A stretch of 64,000 nucleotides of DNA from Wyeomyia smithii (taxonomy: Eukaryota > Arthropoda > Insecta > Diptera > Culicidae). Positions 46,375 to 58,990 of this stretch are shown in pieces; the first letter of the stretch is position 1, and every line of letters begins with the position of its first letter. The stretch is taken from NCBI RefSeq assembly GCF_029784165.1, contig NC_073696.1, positions 39,015,858-39,079,857 of the forward strand, read 5' to 3'. Both the position numbers and the translations under genes were made by a program. The notes beneath the pieces are model-generated. The model was not told where the DNA came from. It did no database searches and was given only the letters and a program-made list of their open reading frames with translations.

Positions 46375-48345
46375 CTAATGTTGCCATTCACCTCTGTCCA
46401 GCAACTCCTATCCCAAGCTCCACATGGTGCCAACCGGAATACGAGTAACCTTAGCGGAGATCGGGTAACCAACCCCCGGTGGAAACTATGGTCGTATGCT
46501 GACTGGGAAGGGGGCCGTACGCGGCTGTATCCCAATAGGGGCGGTGTACAACAGCGTCTGACCCAGAGCGGGCGGTTGAATTATGGAATGCTGTATCCCG
46601 TCAGCTACACCTAAGATGGCAGCCCCATCAGCAAGATGGGGTAGGTATCGCGACCCTAGTAAGATAGCATACCAAAACCTTTCTTCAACCACGAACAACG
46701 AATTTAGAAACACGGAGCGGATCAATCGACAAAGACCTAGGCTACGAACACGGAAAAAGATTACGGTAAACGATTGGAAATTGGGTACTTGAAACGTCCG
46801 ATCCCTTAATGAACCGGCGCGGGCTGGCTTGCTTGCTCGAGAACTACAGCGGCAGGGAGTCTAAATCGCTGCGATTCAGGAGGTTCGGTGGCCAAATTCC
46901 GGAGAAAGGGAATTCCGTGCAGTTGACCCTATTACACGCACTTCTTTAAAGTACCACATCTACTACAGTGGCGGCAAAGCAGCGGAACGGGCGTCGGTTT
47001 CGTAGTACTGGGAAATCAGAAAACGAGAGTCATGACAAGCTTGAGCGAATCTATGACGAGTGCCCAAAACACGACGTAAAAGTCGTCATCGGAGACGCAA
47101 ACGCACAGGTTGGGAGGGAGGAATTCTTCCGTCCGGTCATTGGAAGGCATAGCCTCCACTCGTCAACCAATGAAAACGGCCTGAGGCTGATAAACTTTGC
47201 TGCGGCCGGAGGAATGGCCATATGTAGCTCCTATTTTCCACGTTTGAATATTCGGAAACACACCTGGAGACATCCAAATGGAGAAGCCTGCTCCCAGGTC
47301 GATCACGTACTGATTGACGGTCGGCACTTTCCGGATGTTACTGATGTTAGGTCTATTCGGGGACCAAACATTGACTCTGACCATTATTTCGTCGTTTGTA
47401 CAATCCGCGCACGGTTGTCGAACGTGCTGGAATCTCGCATAGAGAGGACGACGCGTTTCAACATTCAGCGGTTGAAAGCTGTTGGCGTGGCAGTAGAATA
47501 CGCCAGAGAGCTGGATCCACGGATCGCAGAACAGCAGGAGGAAGGAGTGGACGACATAAATGGGCTGTGGAGCAGTATCCACGGCGCCATCGAAACGACT
47601 GCGAGCGAGGCACTTGGTTCGATTCCGAGTGCCACAGAGCGACAGATGAGAAGAACCGTGCCAGGAGCCGCATGCTCACTGCGGCTACGCGTCAGAACAG
47701 AGAGAGGTTACGGGGTAGCAAGAGCTGCCGAAAATAGATCCCACCGTCGGAAGAAGCGCGAGTACGAGGAGCAGTTCCTCGCCAGCCCAGAAGATAGCTT
47801 CTATAGAACTGTCAACAGAGTCAGAAGCAGAAATTTCCCTGTGCAGGTCATGTTAATGACAAGGACGAACTTCTTAAAGCGGGAAGCGAGCGGCTGTACT
47901 ATGCGATCCACCAGATAATACTAAGGATCTGGGCGGATGAACAAATGCCGAACGAATGGAAGGCCTCATATGCCCTATCTATAAGAAGGGCCATCGATTG
48001 GATTGTGGCAACTATCGAGGCAACTCCGTTTGAAGTGCTCTCCCGTATCCTGTTCTTCAGATTGAGACCGTTAACGGAATGCTTTGTTGGCGAACACCAG
48101 GCTGGTTTTCGACAGGGGCGTTCCACGACAGATCAAATCTTCACCCTGCGACAGATCCTCGATAAGTTCCGGGAATACAACTTACCGACTCACCATCTGT
48201 TTGTGGATTTCAGGTCGCATACGACTCAGTGAAATAAACGAGCAGTGGCAGATCATGCTGGAGCACGGTTTCCCTACGGAACTCATTAAGCTTAGTCGTA
48301 TGACGCTGGAGGGATCAAAATCGTGCGTGCGGATAGCTGGCCGTT
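46375..48345 (+). mobile_element. RTE-clade non-LTR retrotransposon (JAM1-like), 3'-truncated
   Basis: A G/C-richer block than its surroundings. An untranslated start (46375-46780) precedes an ORF with an AP-type endonuclease and the first part of a reverse transcriptase. The sequence ends abruptly after the block following RT motif A, near RIAGR at 48345. Since LINEs normally lose 5' ends, loss of the 3' half here points to a later deletion or rearrangement. The JAM1 name is from general knowledge. Confidence 0.8.
46785..48345 (+). pseudogene. RTE endonuclease-reverse transcriptase, broken
   Basis: Reading continues over frame changes: GTxNVRSLNEPARAGLLAREL (with a stop at the start, about 46790), AIQEVRWPNSGEREFRAVDP and HIYYSGGKA. 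The longest open frame, 46968-47918, carries VVIGDANAQVG, NENGLRLINFAAAGGMAI, QVDHVLIDGRHFPDV and GPNIDSDHYFV, which are endonuclease motifs including the terminal DSDH. Then 47945-48232 and 48084-48347 carry GEHQAGFRQGRSTTDQIFTLRQ and HLFVDF, RT motifs 1 to A. The catalytic YADD motif and all beyond are absent. Multiple frameshifts; not functional. Confidence 0.8.
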
Positions 48346-48888
48346 AAGATTTGGCTAATTAAATACCGTTATTCTAAAAATTCAGCAATCATTTTTACTC
48401 TGATATCATTCCTGTTTATTTGTACCGAAAAATATGAATGAAATAAACCACACTTTCAAAACCATCCAACATTCAGGGCTCAAAGCTGTAACATTTGAGT
48501 TGAATGAAATACTCTCTCGAGGCCAAGACATTATTTTTTTCGAAAATATGGGCATTTGAAATAGAGCATCGACTTTTTGAAATGCGTGAATTTTTCGCGT
48601 TTTCGCGTAGTGCTTATTCTGAGTGAAAACAACATGAATGCATTTTATAGAAAACAGTTGTACAATAAACATGTCTTTTCAACGGACGTTATTTTGTCAT
48701 ATCAATAGTGTCATAAAATCATTGAGTTAAACAAATCAGTATCTTGTGAATTCCAATTCGAATTTATAGAAAAAACCTTTTTTCAGTTAGAAAATAATTG
48801 ATAAACGTATGGCAACGAGAAAAACAACCCGTTCATGAGGACTTTAGCTACCTATACTTAGAATGTATTTAGGAAATAGATAATGATG
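48346..48888. other. No gene recognised
   Basis: AT-rich spacer between the RTE fragment and the SINE remnant; one short minus-strand frame without domain. Confidence 0.4.
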
Positions 48889-48889
48889 T

Positions 48890-49012
48890 ATTCCCAGCTG
48901 GTTTCTAGGTATGATACTGGTCTAACAACTGGTTTGTTGTATCGAATCTCGGTTCGGAACAGACTATTAGTGTCAATTGGCTTCAAAAGCTGTATATAAT
49001 AAACAGAAGGTC
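48890..49012 (+). repeat. tRNA-derived SINE remnant, host site of mariner insertion
   Basis: GGTCTAACAACTGGTTTGTT, TATCGAATCTCGG (degenerate B box), AGACTATTAGTGTCAATTGG and AATAAACAGAAGGTC follow the order of the same SINE family as 21060-21205. The copy is cut at 49013 by the DD37E mariner. Confidence 0.55.
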
Positions 49013-49014
49013 TA

Positions 49015-50314
49015 AGGACTGTTCATTTTATCAAACGGACACTTTGTTTTGGTGATATCTTTATTATTTTTCAAGCAATTTCTAGACGGTTTTTTGCAAA
49101 ATGAAGGTTTAGTTTTCAACAAAAAGTACAAAATGTAAAACCTAACTAAGTTCATCCAACTATAAAACTGGTGAACTTTTCCTCGAACTCCACTCACAAG
49201 CCTCTTTACAGTTTCTGGCTTAACTTTTCGGCTTGCAGATGACCACATTTTCTTGAACTCATCAATTGACTGTGTTTCTCTACCATCCTTTCGAAGATAC
49301 CGCTTGATAATTACCCAATAGCGTTCAACCGGACGTAGCTCTGGACAATTTGGTGGATTATTCACCTTTTCGACGAATTTAATCGTATATTTCTTCAGCA
49401 TTTCAAGAGTGGCAGCAGCGTAGTGGGCGGATGCAAGGTCTGGCCAGAACATTGGTGGGGTCTTGTGTTGACGATACACAGCAACAAGACGTTTTTGAAT
49501 GCACTCCTTCCGGTAATTCTCAGCGCTTATGGTTCCTATTGTGAAATATGGCAAACTTTTTTTCCACAAGAACAAAAAGCTTGCCATACAAGCACTTTCT
49601 TACCAAACTTGTCCATTCTAATCGATCGTTTTACATCTGGTACTTCCCTACCTACAATAGAATTGAAAAATTGTGGCCCCGGAAGTGTTGTTGCGTCCAG
49701 TTTTCAGTAAGTCTCGTCATCCATTAAAATGCAACAGTTTCATTGCTTTTTCAGTATCCTATCCAACCTCTGACATCGTTCCTTTGCCCGTTCATGCTGT
49801 TCCTCGGTCCGTTTCGGTGTCTTCTGTTTTTTGTAGGTTCTGATGTTATTCCTTCGTTTGATATTTTGAACCGTTCCTATACTAACTCTGAGTTTTTAAG
49901 CAATTTTTCGCACAGAGTCACATTCATTGGACAGTAAAAGCTTCACACACTTCTGCTCGATTTGTGGAATAGCCGCACCTTTTCTGGTTTTGGATCTTGG
50001 CAAATCTTCAAGATAATCGTATTCTCCAAACTTTCTGATGATCTGGTACACAGTAGACTTAGACCTTTTCACAAGTTTTGCAATATTTCTACAGGATAGT
50101 CCCTCGGAACAGTACTTTTGAACAATCCAAAAACGAGTATCTTGATCGATTCGTGCCATTTTCCGAAACTTAACCGTTCCGACACCAAAACCAAAACACC
50201 GGCACAATGTCAACAAACTCAACTACACGATAAAGGAAGATTCATCAAATTTGGAGTTAATGTTTAGTTTTTATCGTCTATTCAAAATGTCCGTTTTATA
50301 AAATGAACATTCCT
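49015..50314 (-). mobile_element. 1.3-kb DD37E Tc1/mariner element (ITmD37E type)
   Basis: The ends read AGGACTGTTCATTTTATCAA and, in reverse from the right, AGGAATGTTCATTTTATAAA, continuing ACGGACA in both. TA stands directly outside each end (49013-49014 and 50315-50316). Length (1300 bp), TIRs and target duplication are those of a complete Tc1/mariner insertion. The single transposase gene is on the minus strand and is inactivated. Confidence 0.92.
49135..50159 (-). pseudogene. DD37E transposase, frameshifted
   Basis: Starts MARIDQDTRFWIVQ (ATG at 50159), followed by a helix-turn-helix (GLSCRNIAKLVKRSKSTVYQ). The frame is lost after 49896. The catalytic half begins MDDETY near 49730 (first Asp pair), followed at once by an in-frame TGA (49704-49706 on plus). 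A run of seven A near 49560 shifts the frame again. The last frame (49587-49012) has FWPDLASAHY with the second catalytic Asp, and PNCPELRPVERYW with the Glu. Exactly 37 residues separate that Asp and Glu, the DD37E signature. At least two frameshifts and one stop, so it is inactive. Confidence 0.9.
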
Positions 50315-50371
50315 TAATTCTGCTAGCGGGGCAATGTACCACCAATTGCTTTACGTTATGGTGTTTGTTTT

Positions 50372-51712
50372 GTGACGGAGATAGGAAAAAATTCCCCGAA
50401 CCCCTCCGACCCTGTCCCTCCTGCCAACCCTTCCTCTGTTAATTCTCCAGTCCCCCCTCGCCCCGGGCTTCACCCGGACGGATTTCAGGGCAGCTTTACT
50501 GTTTTCTTCCGGCCAAAAGTAGGACCGAAATCGAAACCGTTAAACATCCTGCAGATTTCGGAAGACCTGACGGAGGGGTACAAGGCCGTGACCGAAATCT
50601 CCAAGGTCAGACCCAACAAGCTCCGTGTCGTGGTCAGCGACCTGGAACAGGCCAACGCTATTGCTCGCTCCGAGCTTTTCACACGCGAGTATCGCGTTTA
50701 TATACCCGCACGAGACGTGGAGATCGACGGTGTCATAACCGATTCGAGTCTGTCGGTCGAGTGTATCTTGGCAAGCTACACAAAAATGCTTTGTGTCCGA
50801 CGTAAAAGTAAAGATCATAGATTGCAAGCAATTGCGGTCTGTGTCTCTTGTCAACGGCACAAAAGTGTACACTCCGTCAGACTCGTTTCGTGTTACGTTT
50901 GCCGGATCTGCTCTCCCTAGCCACGTCTCGATCGATCGGGTTCGTCTGCCTGTGCGATTGTATGTACCCCGTGTTATGAATTGCACCAATTGCAAGCAGC
51001 TAGGCCACACAGCCGCCTACTGCTGCAATAAGGCACGATGTAGCAAGTGAGGAGAAACTCATGCGGACGATTCTTGCAGTGTAAATGCTGAAAAATGTAT
51101 TCACTGCTGGGAAAATTCACATGCCCGGTGTACATTCAGCGCAGAGATAAAATCAAACGGTCACTTAAGGAGCGTTCAAAGCGATCTTACGCTGAGATGC
51201 TGAAGAAGACCGTGACCACTTCTACCATAACATCGAACCCCTTTGATCTGTTGTCCTCTGATGAAACCGATTCTGACGATTCACCAGCGGGAACAACTTA
51301 TGCCAATCCTGGGGCGTCTAGAAAGAGGAAAAATATTTCCTCTCCTAAACTTCCCCGAAAAGGTCCTAAGATTTCCCAAAGTGAAATGAAAGTTACAAAC
51401 AAACCAAACAGTGCTGCGGAAAAACCGAAGCAAACTCCTCCTGGGCTTGCAAATTTAAAGTCCCAGAAGGAGTTCCCAGCACTGCCAGGAACATCTAAAA
51501 CCCCAGTTGTTCCTTTTGCACTTCCAGTTGATGAAACAAACTCTGGATTAGTGAAATTTTCTGACATTGTGGACTGGATTTTTGAAACTTTCAATGTACC
51601 CGATCCAATTAAAATTTTTCTTACAGCATTCCTCCCAACAGTTAGATCATTTTTGAAGCAGTTGACTGCCCAATGGCCCCTCCTTGCAGCGATTGTATCC
51701 TTCGATGCCTAA
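50372..51712 (+). pseudogene. LINE ORF1 (gag-like, CCHC zinc knuckles), broken
   Basis: Nucleic-acid-binding ORF1. The first frame (50372-~50785) is preceded by GTG where an ATG would be expected, so its start codon is probably mutated. The frame then changes (~50790) to one with CTNCKQLGHTAAYC, the first CCHC knuckle. It hits TGA at 51048, in the place of a cysteine of the second knuckle (CSK.GETHADDSC), and a third knuckle CIHCWENSH follows. Near 51130 the frame changes again and stays open to 51712 (RSYAEMLKK, then a Lys/Pro/Ser-rich tail). The stop overlaps the ORF2 ATG (ATGCCTAA, 51705-51712). Confidence 0.85.
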
Positions 51713-54700
51713 TTCATCTGCGTATACGAAGGATTCTATCTCTGTCTTACAGTGGAATTGTAGAAGTATTTTACCAAAAATGGATTCATTTAAAGTTTTA
51801 ATAAATAGAAACAAATGCGATGCATTTTTCCTTTGTGAAACTTGGCTTACTTCAAATATTGATCTCAACTTCCATGATTTTAATATTATTCGCCTTGATC
51901 GAGACACCCCATATGGAGGAGTACTTTTAGGGATTAAAAAGTGCTATTCTTTCTATCGTATTAACCTCCCCTCGATTCCAGGCATCGAAGTTGTCGCATG
52001 TCAAATGACAATACAAGGTAAAGAGCTTTGTATTGCCTCAATATATATTCCTCCCAGAGCACAGGTTGGGCAACGGTTGCTCTTTGATTTAATAGAACTT
52101 CTTCCCTCGCCACGTTTGATTTTGGGAGACTTCAACTCTCATGGTGCGGCTTGGGGTTCCCCCTACAATGATAACCGCTTCTCTTTAATCTATAACCTTT
52201 GCGATGACTTCGATATGACTATTTTGAACAACGGTGAAATGACACGTATCCCGAAACCTCCAGCGCGCCCAAGCGCTTTGGATCTATCCTTATGTTCGAC
52301 GTCACTACGGTTGGATTGCACATGGAAGGTAATCCTCGATCCTCACGGTAGCGACCATCTGCCTATTCTTATTTCAATTACTAACGGTTCAACTCGCATG
52401 CGATCAATTGACATTCCGTATGACCTCACACGGAATGTCGATTGGAAGTTATACGAGGAAATGATTTCAAAAGCGGTCGAGTCGATTCAACATCACCCAC
52501 CACTTGAAGAATACAACCTCCTCGCGGGCTTAATCCTCGACACCGCGTTGCAAGCCCAAACGAAGGAATATCCCGGCGTAACGATCAAAGAGCGGCCTCC
52601 AACTCCGTGGTGGGACAAAGAATGCTCCGATGTCTACACGCAAAGATCCGACGCGTTTTTGGCCTTCCAGAAGCCTATATACGGTATTCGGAGCTTAATA
52701 CCAAGCTTAAAAGTTTGGCTAAAGCAAAGCAACGCGGATATTGGCGTCGGTTCGTGAACGAGACGTCGAGGGAGACATCGATGAGCACTCTTTGGAACAC
52801 AGCCCGAAGAATGCGGAATCGCGTAACGGTCAACGAAAGCGAGGAGTCTTCAAGTCGGTGGATATTTGATTTTGCCAGGAAAGTATGTCCGGACTCTGTT
52901 CCTGAGCAAAACATTGTTCGCGATGCGTCTCCGGGCCACGACGCGATAGAATCACCTTTTACGATGGCAGAATTTTCAGTTGCCCTCCTGTCCTGTAACA
53001 ATAACGCGCCTGGGTTAGATAGAATCAAATTCAACTTGTTGAAGAATCTACCCGGCAATGCCAAGAGGCGCTTGTTGAACTTGTTCAATAAGTTTCTGGA
53101 ACAAAACATTGTACCGCAGGATTGGAGGCAAGTGAAGGTGATCGCCATCCAAAAACCAGCTTCTGATCACAACTCTTATAGGCCGATTGCAATGCTTTCC
53201 TGTATCCGGAAATTGATGGAAAAAATGATACTCCGTCGTTTAGACCATTGGGTCGAATCAAATGGTCTACTATCAGATACTCAATTTGGCTTTCGCCGTG
53301 CCAAAGGGACGAATGATTGTTTTGCGTTGCTTTCAACAGATATTCAGCTGGCGTATGCTCGCAAAGAACAAATGGCGTCTGCGTTCTTGGACATTAAGGG
53401 GGCTTTTGATTCCGTTTCTATTGACATTCTTTCGGGTAAACTTCACCGACAAGGATTTTCTCCAATTTTGAACAATTTTTTGCACAATTTGTTGTCCGAA
53501 AAGCACATGCATTTTACGCACGGCGATTTGGCAACTTTTCGCATTAGCTACATGGGTCTTCCCCAGGGCTCATGTTTAAGCCCCCTTCTTTACAACTTTT
53601 ATGTAAATGACATCGACGAATGTCTGGCAAATTCATGCACGATAAGACAACTTGCAGACGACAGTGTAATCTCTGTTACAGGAGCCAAAGCTGCCGATTT
53701 GCAAGGACCATTGCAAGATACCTTGGACAATTTGTCTGCTTGGGCTTTACAGCTAGGTATCGAATTCTCTCCGGAGAAGACTGAGATAGTAGTTTTTTCT
53801 AGGAAGCATGAACCTGCTCAGCTTCAAACACAATTAATGGGTAAAATGATTTCTCAGGTTTTGGTACACAAATATCTTGGTGTCTGGTTCGACTCTAAAG
53901 GCACCTCGGGTTGTCACGTTAGGTATCTGATGAAAAAATGTCAACAAAGAGTAAATTTTCTTCGTACAATAACCGGACAATGGTGGGGAGCCCACCCAGA
54001 AGACCTTATAAGGCTTTACCAAACAACGATATTGTTTGTCATTGAGTACGGGTGTTTCTGCTTCCGCTCCGCAGCAAACACACATTTGATCAAACTGGAG
54101 CGAATACAATATCGTTGTTTGCGTATCGCCTTGGGTTGCATGCAGTCGACCCATACGATGAGTTTGGAGGTCTTAGCTGGAGTACTACCATTGAAAAACC
54201 GCTTCTGGAGCCTGTCTGCTCGCATTCTTATCAAATGTGAGGTCTTGAACCGTCCTGTGATTGAAAATTTTGAAAGGTTAATCGAACTTAATTCTCAAAC
54301 CCGTTTTATGACATTGTATTTCAATCACATGTCCCATAATATTAACCCTTCTTCGAATATTCCAAATCGTGTCGACTTATCAAATACTTCTGATTCTACT
54401 GTGTTTTTCGATACATCCATGATAGAAGAAACTCGTGGAGTCCCGGATCATTTACGCGTGCAGCAGATCCCCAAAAATTTTTCCAATAAATATCGAAACA
54501 TCAACTGCGACAATATGTTCTACACTGACGGAACACTTCTTGATGGGTCCACTGGCTTCGGTATTTTCAATAACAATTCAACCGTCTCCCATAAGCTTGA
54601 TAATCCTGCTTCTGTTTACGTCGCAGAATTGGCTGCAATTCAGTACACCCTAGGGATTATCGAAAAAATGCCCACGGACCATTATTTCATCTTTACGGAC

Positions 54701-55318
54701 AGTCTTAGTTCCATTGAGGCTCTCCGATCGATGAAAGATGTTAAGCACTCTCCGTATTTCCTGGGGAAAATACGGGTACATCTGAGTGCTTTATCCGAAA
54801 AATCGTATCAGATTACCTGGGTCCCTTCTCACTGCTCGATACCGGGCAATGAAAAAGCGGACTCTTTGGCTAAGGTGGGCGCAACAAACGGTGGAATTTA
54901 TGAAAGACCAATTGCCTTTAATGAATTTTTTTCATTTGTACGACAGAATACGATTATCAGTTGGGAAAATGCTTGGACCAGAGGGGAACTGGGAAGGTGG
55001 TTACATTCCATAATCCCCAAGGTGTCGACGAACCCGTGGTTCAAGGGGTTGGATGTAGGTCGGGATTTCATTTGCGTGATGTCCCGGCTTATGTCCAACC
55101 ACTATAGATTTGACGCGCATCTCCGTCGTGTTGGGCTCGGGGAAAGTGGTATCTGTGCCTGTGGTGAAGGTTATCACGACATAGAGCACGTTATTTGGTC
55201 ATGCCCTGTACACCGTGACGCCAGGTCTAAATTATTAGTAGGCAGCCGGCTGTTCCTGTTCGTGATGTCTTGGCGAGCCGTGACCTATCCTACATGTCCC
55301 TTATATACGTTTTCCTGA
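51705..55318 (+). pseudogene. LINE ORF2: endonuclease, reverse transcriptase, RNase H
   Basis: ATG at 51705 (MPNSSAYT). Endonuclease motifs: LQWNCRSI, CETWL, GDFNSHGAAWGS, GSDHLPI. A frame change of -1 (one base lost) near 52670 separates it from the RT frame. The RT has NSYRPIAMLSCIRKLMEK, GFRRAKGTND, AFLDIKGAFDSV (motif A), GLPQGSCLSPLLYNFYVND, and LADD as the catalytic core (YADD in many relatives). RNase H: FYTDGTLLDGSTGFGIF, ELAAIQYTL, FTDSLSSIEAL, WVPSHCSIPGNEKAD. The C-terminal knuckle is CACGEGYHDIEHVIWSC. A second small frameshift near 55245 alters the last residues. Otherwise intact over 1,200 codons. Confidence 0.9.
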
Positions 55319-55722
55319 AATCCATCCACGCCCCAGTTTAATCCTATTCCCTTCCGCCTACACCCAACCAAACGACAAGAACACGTTAAGACCCCGGATC
55401 CGGAAACAGCAACTAGACCCGCACGATACTCTCAGGTCCCGAGGGAGACAACCCAATATGCCAGTTCGTAATATCTTGGCCCAGCAGCGGAACATGTGCT
55501 TACCTATGGCAATGAAAACCATCATACAGTAAACCAGTGCTTTTAATGCAAAATATTATAGCTTTAAGTTACATTTAGTTTCAGCTCGTAGTCGGCAGCG
55601 AGGATAAAAAATTTGCTTTTAGTTATTAAGATACTTTAGAAAGTAAGCTACCAGATATAATTGGCGCCGTTAAACATTAAATTGTATTTGTGCCGTGTCA
55701 AATAAATTATAGATGAACAAAA

Positions 55723-56395
55723 AAAAAATAGGAAAAAATTAGCAAAATAACTAAAAACCCCAATCCAGCGGCAGTGTAATTTTTCTGTCATATGCTTCCT
55801 GTTTCTGTAATATTCACTTGTTACAACAGCAACCTGATAGGTATTGAAAAAACAACTGTAAACGCGGTAACACAAGCGGCTATGTCAGCACAAACTGTGC
55901 GAAACAGAAGCAGAAAATCAAACAACACGCATTTCGGAGCAGATTGTTTCCACGCTGGAAAATAACATTTATCCAGATGCATTCACGCAATAATCTGAAA
56001 TAATATTTACAAACAGCTCACAATTCGAGACTAGCGAAAACGTGTAGCATTAAGCGATAGAATCCGAAAGTATTATTTGTTTTATTTCCTGGTATCAGAA
56101 TCCACTTTTGAGTCATGGGAAATTTCTTTTATTTTATTTAGTTATCTGTTTGGCATGAAAAAAAAATTGAATCAAGGCGGCAGTAACTATCAACGATGTT
56201 ACTTACTCAATATATTTATTTTATATAGAACATACTAACTAACTGATAACAAGATAAAGATTAATGAGTAATGAATTGATTTATTATAATATCAATCAAG
56301 CATAATAAAATAATAAAATCTTCTGTAGATATATTCCTAATGCTGGTCAACAGTTTTTCCTTAATACAAACGAAAACACGAGAAAATATTCATTC
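55723..56395. other. No gene recognised
   Basis: AT-rich spacer between two LINE-derived blocks. Confidence 0.4.
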
Positions 56396-57000
56396 ATTCA
56401 TTTATTTATTTATTCGTGTTTTCATCATCAGACCAATATCTGTCTCCATTAATATTGGGTGAAGAAAAGCTCACTTGAGGTGGTCACGAGGACCTACCTC
56501 AAATGTGCGTGAAAACCTCACCAACTTTCGATCTAAATATACTTTACAAAACAAGAACATATCAATACATAAAATGATCACAACATATTATTGGAAACTA
56601 ATCTACGGCGATACATTACTGAAGATTCGTTTAAGTTAAACTTGTCACTAAAATCATTGAATTGGCGAATCATAAACGAGATGGGGGAGTTTGCGGCATA
56701 CTGTGTTGGCTGGAAATCCCTATGCAGCTTAGCTCTGGGTCGTAATGTTCTGAATGGCGCATAGAATCCGATTTCTGCTAGAAGGTCCGGAACATCGAGT
56801 TGGACACTCTCTAACCTATTTATCCAAACTGTTTGATAAGGTCACCACACAATGCTGGCGAATTCTAACGTCGAACGAACAATTGCACAGTTTAGCGCTT
56901 TAAAGCACAGCGGGTCAACAAATTATCGGGAGATTTTAAAAACAAACCCCAGTTGACGATTTGCTATATGCGTTTTCATAGGACAACATATTTCGTGTGC
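56396..57000 (-). mobile_element. 5'-truncated LINE tail, degraded (Jockey/CR1-type)
   Basis: The minus strand encodes pieces of an RT C-terminus: RSTLEFASIVW, PYQTVWINRLESVQ, DLLAEIGFYAPFRTLRPRAKLH, and PISFMIRQFND. They match the order of the LINE at 19311-20178 but differ in sequence. Stops and frameshifts are present. The 3' tail is ATTT repeats on the plus strand (56396-56415). Confidence 0.75.
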
Positions 57001-58990
57001 GATGATAACTGATAATAAAGCATTCCTCAATGCTCAACAATAAGCAGTTTCGAGAGCACCAGTCACTGAACAAATTCAATAGGTTTTGCATTTCCTTGTA
57101 GTCCTCGAACTAGAAATAACTCGAAAACCAATGCCTTTAGAATGTTTACTACCAAGAGCTTTTTGATCAAAAATGACTCTCTGCATCTTTTAAAATCATC
57201 AGAATACAAAGATTTTGAAAAATGTTTAAATTAGAATTTTTATAAGAAAACTAATCTACCATAAAAAAATTATTTTTCATTTCTCCATCCTGGACTTTTT
57301 TTAAAAGTTGCGTATTAACGTCACGTTTCTTAAAAAAAATAAAAATAAATTCAACTCTTTTTTTTTTTTAAATTGAAACTTAATGTTTATTTTTAATTTT
57401 TTTTAGTCAAAAAAAAATTTTTTTTGTACAGTGTAGATTTTTTTTATGGTGTATTTTTAATTCCCTACAACTCGTTCTCAGACAGTTTTTCTATACAACC
57501 AACGGTTTCTGGGCTACAATGCTTCGAATAAAACCAATACCAAAAGGCATACGCCCTTTTAGAATGTAACTCAAGGGTGTAAAAAATCTCTCCACCTGTG
57601 AAAAATGCTCAGTTTGCTAAGCCAAATACGTGTGCAAAGTTTCATTCAAATAAAAAATGGTCGATTAAATTTTTGCGTATTTCCAGGCGAATTGAAATGA
57701 TTTTGCTCAGATGTAAGATAACAGTGGCCACAGATTACTGCTTTGCGGAACTCCTGAACAATTTGAAAAAGAGGCAGATTGACAGTTTCCAATTCGTACA
57801 AACAATTCCCTTCGAACAAGACGATTCTATCCATTTTCAAAAGCGCGCAGTGCAGCCAAGTTTCTCTAATTTGGACAAGAAAATGGAATGATTTACCGAA
57901 TCAATGTCAGCTTCTAAATTGGTACCTACATACTGTATCAACTTGAGCTTTAGAGCTAATATATTTAATACAAAGTGATACGAGTTTTATAAGATTTGTT
58001 TCCACCGTATAGCAGCACCCTACACGCATAGTATCGAGAACTTTATCTAAAGATTGATTTGTATTGCATTACTCTTGTTTATTGCAAGAAATTACTTAAA
58101 TGATTAAACGACATCTGCAGTTCATCACATTTCGAGAAGCAGCTTCAAATCATATTCGATTGATCGTAAACTTCACAGTTGTTGGGAAAAAACGAACATT
58201 TTAAGAAGAAAGTTTAGTTTTGACATGGGACTGCGTCTTTCTTTCAATAACTTTTTCTCCATATCACAGGAACCCGTTTTAAACCATATGAGCGTTGTAT
58301 TTAATTATCACAAGGCTTTTTGGGAAAGATATGAAACTCATATTGAGAATCGGAATATATATAGTTTGCTTGTCTTTCAGTCACACTCACAACAAATGAA
58401 AGTTACTCAAATTGTCTTTCTCCCAAGCAACTATGAACCTGAGGTACACTGAAGTTTGTTATTTTTTTGTGTGTAGCAACGCAAACACTCCTGTTCTGAT
58501 TACAAGTTACCTTTGTTTTTAGTCCTCCACTTACCTCCTCTTGCCTGGTATGGAGCCATTCGTAAGGAAATCAAAGCTAACTGCGTCTTAACTAATATTC
58601 GACACACGTGTTAAATTAGCACATGGCTAAAGGTTCTGATGCAGGTGCATCGGCAAAAACCGCCAAAAACGTAATAAAGGGAGGAAGGCAATTTTGAGAT
58701 GTAAGGAATACAACAAACATATCAAGCATGTATATGAAATTTAAATTTAGCCAAACCTCTGTCAGTTGATTATGAACGTTTCTTCATAGTTAGGGTATAA
58801 CTGCCTTTAATGGACTACTTAGTAGCGTAGCTGCAAATTTTGCAAGAAAAAGTGTAAATATCTAAACTGAATTAAGTATTTCATTATATATAAACATGAA
58901 GTAACATGTTTATCATCATTCCTGCATGAAAAACAACTAGATAATACCTTTATTTTTTCATAATAAAAGAAATAAATCATCGCTTCAGTT
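57001..58990. other. No gene recognised
   Basis: AT-rich DNA with long A/T homopolymers (57360-57440). The frame at 57598-57891 lacks domains, and the sequence around GTGCAAAGTTTCATTCAAA is repeat-like, so it is not called a gene. Confidence 0.4.

Larger units (their letters stand above)
50330..55722 (+). mobile_element. Nearly full-length I-like LINE with RNase H
   Basis: Two overlapping ORFs (gag-like with CCHC knuckles; endonuclease-RT-RNase H), a 3'UTR of about 400 nt with AATAAA at 55699 and a terminal A-tract (55718-55727). Composition is G/C-richer than the flanks. The 5' end starts just a few bases after the TA flank of the mariner. No target duplication was identified. Clade I (or a relative in the RNase-H-bearing group) is inferred from domain order. 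Confidence 0.9.

Noticed and set aside
57598..57891. 97-codon plus-strand frame
   Set aside because: No domain, no family similarity, repeat-like surroundings.
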